DNA of 15,352 nt from Bacteroidota bacterium. GTDB taxonomy: Bacteria > Bacteroidota > Bacteroidia > B-17B0 > Aurantibacillaceae. Below the pieces are notes generated by a model that had not been told where the DNA came from, searched no databases, and worked only from the letters and a program-made list of their open reading frames with translations. Both the position numbers and the translations under genes were made by a program. Where the stretch lies: NCBI GenBank assembly GCA_016711805.1, contig JADJSH010000032.1:1-15352 (forward strand). Reading direction: 5' to 3'. Below, piece after piece: positions 8,865 through 14,226 of this stretch (position 1 is the stretch's first letter; each line of letters starts with the position of its first letter).

Positions 8865-9234
8865 ATGGAAACAAATTTAGTAAAAAAAGGATTACAAAGT
8901 ATTTACGGTGGCTTACAAATGTTAAGCGAAAATAAAACCCGCACAAATGAGTGCATTAGCGGAAATATCTATTATCCTTTCAAATACGGATATAAGAGAT
9001 CGTTACCAATTAGACGACAATATAAATGAACTATTAAGTTCAATGCTTTTTTTAATCAAAGATTTAAATCCTGAGAGCGTAAAATTAGTTACCGAACACA
9101 TTAATAGTCTTGAATCAAGAAACGGCTCTAATCAATCAGGAATCGACTATAAAAGCAAATACGAGCAAACCCTTGAAAAACTAAATGCAGCTAATGAAGA
9201 ATTATTGAATTTAAAAGGAGTTAATGTTAACTAA
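8865..9234 (+). CDS. Hypothetical early protein, coiled-coil tail (frameshift near 8934)
   Basis: The ATG at 8865 gives METNLVKKGLQSIYGGLQML and SENK. One extra A in the run at 8934-8937 then pushes the frame off. Removing it yields PAQMSALAEISIILSNTD and continues to the stop at 9232-9234, about 122 aa. If the first part is ignored, a 95-aa protein from the ATG at 8947 remains. The sequence is helical and acidic; the end (SKYEQTLEKLNAANEELLNL) forms a coiled coil. No family recognised. It belongs to the early block before the VapE gene, 8 bases ahead of the next gene, and could be a replication accessory or regulator. Confidence 0.55.
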
Positions 9235-9242
9235 ATAAATGA

Positions 9243-9692
9243 ATGCAATCTATTTCTAACTATAATAAAAACCGTTTAAAGCTATCTGATACTTTAAGAG
9301 AATTTGAAAATCAAATACAAAGTTTGGTTAGTGATTTAGATAAATACAAACAAAAAGAAAATCCTAGTGAAAAATATATTTTCTATAAGCAACAACAAAT
9401 AAATTCTTTAAAAAATACTCTTGAGGTATTTATAGAATTTCAGGAAAGTAGCACAGCACAAATGATAAATTACACTAAGGAAATTTCTAAACTAAGCACA
9501 ACTGTATTTAAACTAGAGGGCATTTGCTTATATCATGGTATTTGCAATTTCAGTTATTATTTAAGAATGAGAAAAGACGCTTTAATCTTTACTATCAAAG
9601 AAGCTTTTAATAATGGATACAGACAAACGCCATTTGAACTTTTACCCGAAGCAACTTTAGAGGATAAAAAAACAGCCAAATTTCTCATTTAA
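9243..9692 (+). CDS. Hypothetical coiled-coil protein
   Basis: A 149-aa protein. Residues 10-90 are predominantly charged coiled-coil heptads (LSDTLREFENQIQSLVSDL and onward), followed by a small domain with two Cys (GICLYHGICNFSYYLRM) and a C-terminal segment RKDALIFTIKEAFNNGY. No known domain identified. No membrane segment. It begins 8 bases after the previous gene and ends 27 bases before the VapE-like gene, so the three are probably one operon. It occupies the place where some VapE elements encode a primase, but no primase motif is visible. Confidence 0.7.
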   Translation: MQSISNYNKNRLKLSDTLREFENQIQSLVSDLDKYKQKENPSEKYIFYKQQQINSLKNTLEVFIEFQESSTAQMINYTKEISKLSTTVFKLEGICLYHGICNFSYYLRMRKDALIFTIKEAFNNGYRQTPFELLPEATLEDKKTAKFLI

Positions 9693-9719
9693 TATCAAAA
9701 GCAAAGCAACTAAAAGAAC

Positions 9720-10973
9720 ATGGCAAATAATAATCAAGAAGAAATTTATTCTACAAATGGCGAAGTTATTGATGCGCCAATTAAGAAAGAAAAAAATAGT
9801 AAAACCCAAGAGATTGAAAGATGGCTAAATTCTGCCTATGTTTTTAGGCTAAATTGGATAAAACAAAAACCTGAATACCGAGAAAAAATAAGTAAGGATT
9901 TAAAATTTCATCCGATTGATAAATATAAACTCTTGTCAATAAAAAGGCAATTAGATGCTGCAGGATTTACAATTTCTAAAGATGGATTAATGGATATTAT
10001 TTTTTCTGATTTTAGTCCTAAAGTAAATCCTGTAAAAGATTACTTTGAAAATTTATTTCCCTGGGACGAGGAAACCGATTATATAGAAGAATTGTGCAAT
10101 ACTGTAAGATGCAAAAATACAGAGCAATGGACTTCATACTTAAAAAAATGGTTGGTTGGTGTTGTTGCTAATGTTTTTATAGAAGAACGATGCGCTAACC
10201 ATACAATGTTAGTTCTAACAGGTAGCCAAGGAAAGTTTAAAACAACCTGGTTAGAAAACCTTTGCCCTAAAACATTAACGAATTATCTGTATACAGGTAA
10301 ATTGAACCTTGAGTCAAAAGATAGCTTAACTCTAATTGCAGAAAATTTATTCATCAATATTGACGACCAATTAAAACAACTACATAAAAAAGACGAAAAC
10401 GAATTAAAAAACCTAATTACGATAAACTATGTTAAGTATAGAAGACCATACGACCCAATAATAACAGAATACCCGCATTTATGTAGCTTTATGGGCTCGG
10501 TTAATGGAAATGAATTTTTAAATGATCCTACAGGCAGTAGAAGGTTTTTGCCTTTTGAAGTTGAAAACATAAATATCAAAGAGTCCCAAAATTTAGACAT
10601 AGATTTAGTTTGGGCACAGGCATACCATTTATTTATAAATAAATTTAGATATTGGTTTATTGATGATGAAATAGATGAGTTAAATAAACGAAACAATGAA
10701 TTTTCAATGATAAGTCAGGAAGAGGAATTGTTAAATTACTATTATAGCAATAAACTTCCTGAATTTTCAAATGCAGTATTTAAGTGTATTCCTCCCGCCA
10801 TTCTATTGGCAGAACTTCAACAAAAAACAAAACAGAATTTAAGCCCTAAAAAACTTGGAGAAGCCCTAACTAAACTAGGTTACGTAAAAAGACAAATGGG
10901 ATCAGCAAAAACAAGTTCCTGGCAAGTTTACCAAAAAAGTGAATTTGAAATAAATCAACAACAAACCGAATAA
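9720..10973 (+). CDS. VapE-type (virulence-associated E) P-loop ATPase / helicase
   Basis: A 417-aa protein matching the VapE family (PF05272), superfamily-3-like ATPases used for replication by phages and satellites. It has an N-terminal variable region (1-110), then NPVKDYFENLFPWDE (about 102-116) and KKWLVGVVANVF. Walker A is GSQGKFKTT (168-176), Walker B LFINIDD with D215/D216, then the characteristic KNLITINYVKYRRPYDP, the NGNEFLNDPT loop and the arginine-finger-like GSRRFLPFE (272-280). The C-terminus (about 355-410) looks like a winged helix (LLAELQQKTKQNLSPKKLGE) that could bind origin DNA. In Walker A the usual Lys-Ser/Thr is KTT preceded by F (GKFKTT). It is followed by a terminator and then by the repeat cluster proposed as origin. 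No primase or VirE_N domain is fused, so priming may come from host or helper. Confidence 0.88.
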   Translation: MANNNQEEIYSTNGEVIDAPIKKEKNSKTQEIERWLNSAYVFRLNWIKQKPEYREKISKDLKFHPIDKYKLLSIKRQLDAAGFTISKDGLMDIIFSDFSPKVNPVKDYFENLFPWDEETDYIEELCNTVRCKNTEQWTSYLKKWLVGVVANVFIEERCANHTMLVLTGSQGKFKTTWLENLCPKTLTNYLYTGKLNLESKDSLTLIAENLFINIDDQLKQLHKKDENELKNLITINYVKYRRPYDPIITEYPHLCSFMGSVNGNEFLNDPTGSRRFLPFEVENINIKESQNLDIDLVWAQAYHLFINKFRYWFIDDEIDELNKRNNEFSMISQEEELLNYYYSNKLPEFSNAVFKCIPPAILLAELQQKTKQNLSPKKLGEALTKLGYVKRQMGSAKTSSWQVYQKSEFEINQQQTE

Positions 10974-10978
10974 TTTTT

Positions 10979-11004
10979 AAAACTCGTTAAAACGAGTTTT
11001 TTTT
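10979..11004 (+). terminator. Terminator of the early operon
   Basis: AAAACTCGT-TAAA-ACGAGTTTT plus further T to 11004. It starts 6 bases after the VapE stop. Confidence 0.9.
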
Positions 11005-11044
11005 ATGCCCCATAATTAAACAATATAATTTACTTAAAAATAAG

Positions 11045-11260
11045 TATTGAATCTATTGAGTACTTATAAAGTCCTTAATAAACGCACAAAGTTACTCAAC
11101 ACTTAAATATTCTTAATCTATTGAGTAAGTACTGAGTATATTTAATTCAGTACTTAAATTTCAACTCAATAGATACTCAATGCTTAAAACAAAGCGATAT
11201 ATAGAGCTAAAATGCTTTTAAATAAAGGCATTAACCTATACTCAATACATTCAATAGATA
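11045..11260. other. Iteron-like repeat cluster, candidate replication origin
   Basis: ATTGAGT or its complement ACTCAAT occurs at 11055-11061, 11120-11126, 11164-11170, 11175-11181 and 11240-11246, with one-base variants at 11094-11100 (ACTCAAC) and 11131-11137 (ACTGAGT). CTATTGAGTA(C/A) flanks are also shared, and reversed forms such as CAATAGAT recur. The area is very AT-rich and has no gene. Repeats in both orientations next to a replication ATPase gene suggest an origin bound by the element's own protein; which protein is unknown. Confidence 0.55.
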
Positions 11261-11319
11261 AAATCGGTAAAACTTTGGATTTTTATATAATATTATAACG
11301 TGAGATCAAATTATAACGC

Positions 11320-11520
11320 CTGTATGTATACAAAAACACACCTGTAATCACTATGTAACAACTATGTAAGTTATATGTATTACGTATGTATGATAGATGT
11401 ATGATAGGCTAAACACAAGGAAAACAAGGGTTGTAATACTTTTAACTAAAATTTTATTGTTTACTGTTTACAAACTTTGTTTTCGTGTAAACAATTTCAT
11501 GTATACATAGTATACAAATT
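11320..11520. other. Non-coding region with TGTAT/GTATAC repeats and dyads
   Basis: No credible gene. It has repeated CTATGTAA (in 11350-11370), GTATGTATGATAG-like repeats (11383-11406), a dyad TGTTTAC/GTAAACA (11465-11471 and 11487-11493), and two GTATAC palindromes at 11501-11506 and 11510-11515. Together with the cluster to its left this makes about 500 bases of dense repeats, suited to an origin or a regulatory region. Confidence 0.45.
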
Positions 11521-11533
11521 ATATAAGGTTTTG

Positions 11534-11604
11534 TATATTTGAATATCCCAAATCTTAAAAATGTACAGTATCATTTTAGCCTGGCAGTCCGCTAGGCTTT
11601 TTTT
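11534..11604 (+). ncRNA. Possible short transcript ending at a hairpin
   Basis: A -7-like TATATTTG (11534-11541) is followed about 35 bases later by the hairpin AGCCT (11578-11582) / AGGCT (11594-11598) and seven T. A transcript of roughly 55-60 bases is possible. No good -33 TTG, and the hairpin stem is only 5 bp, so this is tentative. It could also just be a transcription barrier upstream of the next gene. Confidence 0.3.
11578..11604 (+). terminator. Short-stem terminator candidate
   Basis: AGCCT/AGGCT stem, 11-base loop, then TTTTTT. It lies 130 bases before the RHH-protein gene and would insulate it from transcription through the origin region. Confidence 0.5.
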
Positions 11605-11647
11605 ATTCATTATTAATCTTGCTTATATATAATTATTTAAGCTAAAA

Positions 11648-11709
11648 TATATTTGTATGTGCTAGGTTATATTTGTACAACTAGTGCATACTTTCTCGAC
11701 ATACCTTTG
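11648..11709 (+). promoter_or_regulatory. Promoter region of the RHH-protein gene with tandem repeats
   Basis: TATATTTGTA occurs at 11648-11657 and again at 11668-11677, exactly 20 bases apart, each with a nearby CTAG. TACCTTTG at 11702-11709 fits the -7 box and lies 25 bases before the ATG at 11734. The tandem copies also read as TAnnTTTG boxes, so they may be alternative promoters or binding sites two helical turns apart. Confidence 0.55.
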
Positions 11710-11733
11710 TAAAATAAATTATAAAAACAAAAC

Positions 11734-12369
11734 ATGTCAATAGAAACAACAGAGAAAACAGAAGCTGCAAGCGTGGTGGAAACAAAAGAAGAAAAAAGAG
11801 AATTTATTAATATCTCAGTAACAAAGGAGCAAAAAAGTGCAATAACAAAAGCAGCAATAACAGATTGCGGAGTTACCGTAAGTGAATATTGCAGAACTAA
11901 AATATTAGCACCTAAACAAGAACCTGAAGAACAAAAAATCATTTCTTCAGATGAAGAAACAATCCTTGCTTATGAAGAAAGATTGAAAAAGGATTCTGAA
12001 ACAATTAAAAAGCAAGCAGAAGAAATTATTCAATTAAAAATCTTAAAATCTGTTCCTGTTTTAGAAAATAAAGAAACAGACGCAAAAGAAGAAGAATTGC
12101 CTTTAATTTCTGAAAGTGCGATTGTATTGGAGTTAACACCAGAGCAAAGAAAAATTGTAGATGATTCGATTGTATACGAAACTAATAGTTTCTTCGGAAA
12201 TGAATACAAAGACGTTTACCACTTCATCAAAAAGAAATTAGGCGATTTAGTTACAAGTAACCATGACAGTTTTCCTGATGAATACCATACAAAAGGAACA
12301 CCTGAGTATAAAACTGCTTATGAATTTATTCAGTTTTTAAAAGGTAAATCAGAAAACAAAACAAATTAA
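11734..12369 (+). CDS. Ribbon-helix-helix-like (MobC-like) DNA-binding protein with coiled coil
   Basis: A 211-aa acidic protein. Residues 1-24 are a Glu/Thr-rich tail. Residues about 25-60 (REFINISVTKEQKSAITKAA, then CGVTVSEYCRTKIL) fit a ribbon-helix-helix fold: a beta strand, helix, turn, and a second helix beginning SEYCR, as in MobC and related relaxosome or repressor proteins. A coiled coil follows at about 70-108, then a C-terminal domain (ELTPEQRKIVDDSIVYETN, FGNEYKDVYHFIKKKLGDL). No relaxase is present in the element, so a MobC role would need a partner supplied from elsewhere. Plasmid partition, origin binding or transcription control are equally possible. It probably forms a transcript with the gene at 12380, 10 bases on. 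The repeats at 11648-11677 could be its autoregulatory sites. Confidence 0.65.
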   Translation: MSIETTEKTEAASVVETKEEKREFINISVTKEQKSAITKAAITDCGVTVSEYCRTKILAPKQEPEEQKIISSDEETILAYEERLKKDSETIKKQAEEIIQLKILKSVPVLENKETDAKEEELPLISESAIVLELTPEQRKIVDDSIVYETNSFFGNEYKDVYHFIKKKLGDLVTSNHDSFPDEYHTKGTPEYKTAYEFIQFLKGKSENKTN

Positions 12370-12379
12370 TATATAGATC

Positions 12380-12667
12380 ATGGCATGGAATGAAGGATTA
12401 TCAGACGGATTTTGGGGTGCGGTCAGCACTAATGTTGGTCAAATTATTGGCGCAGCAAGTGGCACAACTAAATCGGCAAACGAGGCGCAAATAGCTATAG
12501 CTAATCAAAACCGCAACGATCAATTACAGCAGACAAACTACTTGCAAAGCTTATTTGCTAGTAATAGTAACAGTAAATTATTACCTGGACAAAATAATAA
12601 TCAATTACTAATTATAGCCGCGATAGTATTTGTAATAATAATTGGATTAGCATTAAAAAGAAAATAG
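12380..12667 (+). CDS. Small tail-anchored membrane protein
   Basis: A 95-aa protein. The N-terminal half is Gly/Ala-rich with one Trp pair region (MAWNEGLSDGFWGAVSTNVG), followed by a Gln/Asn-rich hydrophilic stretch (about 35-70), a strong transmembrane helix (about 75-92, LLIIAAIVFVIIIGLAL) and a basic end KRK. It has no signal peptide. The order, soluble region then C-terminal helix then short basic tail, is shared with small phage membrane or coat proteins as well as with holin-like and tail-anchored regulators. No homologue is recognised with certainty. It follows the RHH-protein gene by 10 bases and ends before a strong terminator, so the two form a late-type operon. Confidence 0.7.
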   Translation: MAWNEGLSDGFWGAVSTNVGQIIGAASGTTKSANEAQIAIANQNRNDQLQQTNYLQSLFASNSNSKLLPGQNNNQLLIIAAIVFVIIIGLALKRK

Positions 12668-12698
12668 AGTGAGTTTATTCTGTTTGCTTGTGGGGGAA

Positions 12699-12724
12699 GG
12701 GCTGCTATTTTAGCAGCCTTTTTT
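12699..12724 (+). terminator. Terminator of the RHH/tail-anchored operon
   Basis: GGCTGCTA-TTT-TAGCAGCC, a perfect 8-bp stem, then six T. The stop codon of the leftward small gene lies inside this hairpin. Confidence 0.92.
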
Positions 12725-12905
12725 AATCATTCTTTGCCTAACAGAGTCCACAAAAATCCATAAAATAAGCCTAGATATTACAGTCCCAAAAGACCAATAA
12801 AATAACTTCATAAATGGCCAATCATTAATGTATGCAATAAATGTAAATGGAGCCATGTATAAAAAGCAAATTAATGTTGCTAAAATTATAATCGAAAATG
12901 TACAT
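12710..12905 (-). CDS. Small two-helix membrane protein (leftward, start uncertain)
   Basis: On the minus strand an open frame ends with the TAA at 12712-12710. It reads TFSIIILATLICFLYMAPFT, FIAYINDWPFMKLFYWSFG and TVISRLILWIFVDSVRQRM, ending IKKGC: two hydrophobic helices and a basic C-terminus with R and K. The only in-frame ATG is at 12856 (48 aa), but the hydrophobic sequence runs further upstream. An ATG at 12905 would be in frame after one extra base is removed (about 64 aa), consistent with the many indels in this window. Unrecognised; could be a superinfection-exclusion, holin-like or immunity protein. Confidence 0.4.
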
Positions 12906-12910
12906 TTATA

Positions 12911-12942
12911 AAAAAGGCTGAAGAGATTGCGGCCCTTTTTTT
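12911..12942. terminator. Hairpin with A-run and T-run (bidirectional type)
   Basis: AAAAAA, GGCTG (12916-12920) paired with CGGCC (12930-12934, one G-T pair), then seven T. It sits at the 5' side of the leftward small gene and upstream of the toxin-module promoter. No plus-strand gene ends here, so its role may be insulation. Confidence 0.45.
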
Positions 12943-13040
12943 GTGTTGAATAAAAATGTATTTACAAATGAAAAAATAGCCTGAAATCAGTAAAAACAAT
13001 AATAATTAACAAAAAAATGCTATTTTTTAATAAATTTAAG

Positions 13041-13079
13041 CTTATTAACAACTTATTAACATATTTTTACGTATCTTTG
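13041..13079 (+). promoter_or_regulatory. Promoter of the toxin module with tandem repeat
   Basis: TATCTTTG at 13072-13079 fits TAnnTTTG. CTTATTAACA is repeated at 13041-13050 and 13052-13061, 11 bases apart (one helical turn), which suggests a protein-binding site overlapping the -33 region, as expected for autoregulated toxin-antitoxin modules. The ATG follows at 13140. Confidence 0.5.
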
Positions 13080-13139
13080 TGTGTATAAGTAGGTTATAAT
13101 TACAAGTTAATATTATTAAAAACTTATATCGTTTTATTC

Positions 13140-13720
13140 ATGGTTATTCAATTTGATAATCGTCATTACATTAAGGAAGCAGATAGTTTCTCGAGTACTC
13201 TAGCTAATTTAAAAAAATAACAAAAACATTAAAACTATTCTCAGGATTAATAGGATTAATTGTAATTGGCGTTATACTATCTCCATTTTTATTATTATTA
13301 ATTTGGAAACTAACATACGATACTAAAAAAATTTTAAAAGAAGCCAAAGAGCAAAAATCTAAACTTATAGATTCAATTAAAAATAAAGAGTTTTCATTTA
13401 ATGAGATAGATGAAATTGAAACAATAATCACTAGAGTCTCATCAAAAATAGAATCTATAGCATTTGCAAAAATCGATAGACCTGTATTGCTAAATAGATT
13501 AATTAAAAATTTAAAAGCAATTTATAAGGAAATGTGCGATATGAAAACCATAATTAACGGTTCTTATGTTTATAAAACAGAAGATTTAGGTTTAAATAAG
13601 GAAGAATTAAAAGAGTACATGGATCAATTTAAGGGCTTAGAAGATATTTGGGGTCACGAATCAACAAAAGAAGACAAAGAAGTCGTTTATAACCACAAAA
13701 AACAACTTCTTAGTGCTTAA
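13140..13720 (+). CDS. Membrane-anchored protein upstream of PemK/MazF-like toxin, possible antitoxin (frameshift near 13211)
   Basis: The ATG at 13140 gives MVIQFDNRHYIKEADSFSST, then a false stop at 13218-13220. With one A added to the run at 13211-13217 the frame joins ITKTLKLFSG and a hydrophobic helix (about 34-56, GLIGLIVIGVILSPFLLLLI), then a long charged helical region (YDTKKILKEAKEQK onward) and an acidic end with KEYMDQFKGLEDIWGHE. Total about 193 aa. The shorter 77-aa frame from the ATG at 13487 is only its tail. The stop is three bases before the toxin start, so translation may be coupled. The position and the acidic Trp-containing tail resemble antitoxins that wrap MazF-type toxins, but a membrane helix is unusual there and no DNA-binding domain is visible. 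Function is inferred from context only. Confidence 0.55.
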
Positions 13721-13723
13721 TTT

Positions 13724-14053
13724 ATGTCTTTGTTTAAAGTTGGCGACGTTTTAGCATTACCATATTTCCCAAATCAAGAAGACCCAAAAGAAGGGACAGC
13801 AAGATACATTTTAATTGTAGAGATTTTTAATGATTCCTATTCTATAATTCCTTTTACATCGCAAATACATCAATCAAATAGATACGAAAACACCATCAAG
13901 ATAAATAAAGATGATGATATTGGTAAAAAAATGGGCTTAAAATATGACTCAATTTTAATGATTGATAGAAGAATGGAGATTAAAAAAATTGTGGCAAGAC
14001 CTCCTGTTCTTGGAAATTGTGGTGAGGATTTTTTAGAAGAAAATAACCTTTAG
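13724..14053 (+). CDS. PemK/MazF-like toxin (endoribonuclease family)
   Basis: A 109-aa protein fitting the PemK/MazF beta-barrel plan: FKVGDVLALPYFPNQED (residues 4-20), then ARYILIVEIF (26-35) where the family usually has RPALVL, IIPFTSQIHQ (41-50, the conserved T/S-containing strand), DIGKKMGLKYDSILMIDRRM and VARPPVLGNCGEDF. Members cleave mRNA or rRNA at short motifs, or inhibit gyrase in the case of relatives. R27 is present but the following Pro is Tyr. It is the last gene before attR, a position for cargo that stabilises the element or acts against phages. It overlaps nothing and starts 3 bases after its partner gene. Confidence 0.75.
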   Translation: MSLFKVGDVLALPYFPNQEDPKEGTARYILIVEIFNDSYSIIPFTSQIHQSNRYENTIKINKDDDIGKKMGLKYDSILMIDRRMEIKKIVARPPVLGNCGEDFLEENNL

Positions 14054-14062
14054 TTTATTACT

Positions 14063-14072
14063 TTTTTGTTAC
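14063..14072 (+). repeat. Possible arm-type site, right
   Basis: TTTTTGTTAC, identical to 6481-6490, 64 bases before attR. The rest of 14054-14136 contains no gene. Confidence 0.35.
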
Positions 14073-14136
14073 TTTTACAAAGCAATATACTTTGAAACTA
14101 TTGTCAGTATTGATAACTTAAAGATTTTTAGCTTGT

Positions 14137-14150
14137 CCTAGTCGGACAAC
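14137..14150 (+). other. attR core (right attachment repeat)
   Basis: CCTAGTCGGACAAC, identical to the tRNA-Gln 3' end at 6313-6326. The base before it differs (T instead of C), so the identity ends here. Confidence 0.9.
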
Positions 14151-14188
14151 AAAAAGCCTTCTTAATCATTGATTGAGAGGGCTTTTTT
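14151..14188 (+). terminator. Original tRNA-Gln terminator, displaced by the element
   Basis: A 13-bp stem (AAGCCTTCTTAAT / ATTGAGAGGGCTT, two G-T pairs) with loop CATTG and a T-run. It starts directly after attR, which is where the tRNA terminator would stand in the empty chromosome. Confidence 0.85.
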
Positions 14189-14193
14189 AGTTT

Positions 14194-14220
14194 ATAGTCC
14201 GACTATGACTCGAACCCAAT
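14194..14220 (-). pseudogene. Degenerate inverted copy of the tRNA-Gln 3' end
   Basis: In plus orientation GTCCGACTA (14197-14205) and CTCGAAC (14209-14215) appear three bases apart, exactly as in the complement of the tRNA-Gln T-arm and acceptor stem. The rest of the tRNA is missing and the T-stem no longer pairs. It is probably a remnant of an earlier integration or a duplicated tRNA. Confidence 0.5.
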
Positions 14221-14226
14221 TATTGA

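Larger units (their letters stand above)
6327..14150 (+). mobile_element. Integrative element in tRNA-Gln, satellite-like (about 7.8 kb)
   Basis: Bounded by the 14-bp direct repeat at 6313-6326 and 14137-14150. Contents in order: tyrosine integrase, XRE repressor (leftward), HTH/excisionase-like gene, small early genes, VapE-type ATPase, a repeat-rich possible origin, an RHH-like protein, a tail-anchored small protein, a leftward small membrane protein, and a PemK/MazF-like toxin with its upstream partner. No virion, packaging, relaxase or transfer gene is recognisable. The plan resembles phage-inducible satellites or a minimal integrative plasmid. It is an accessory region next to ordinary housekeeping genes. 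Confidence 0.88.

Noticed and set aside
11045..11260. CRISPR array
   Set aside because: The repeated word is 7 bases, spacing is irregular, both orientations occur, and no cas gene is present.
11212..11298. 28-codon plus-strand frame inside the iteron-like cluster
   Set aside because: No ribosome-binding context, and its sequence is made of the repeats themselves.
11561..11632. 23-codon hydrophobic frame (MYSIILAWQ...) across the hairpin at 11578-11604
   Set aside because: It runs through the presumed terminator and is too short to support without homologues.
11667..11942. Minus-strand open frame of 91 codons
   Set aside because: Antisense to the RHH-protein gene and its promoter; composition is that of a reversed coding strand.
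11734..12369. Evidence for a mobilisation module (MobC with relaxase)
   Set aside because: Only an RHH-like domain is seen; no relaxase with HUH or Tyr motif is encoded in the element.
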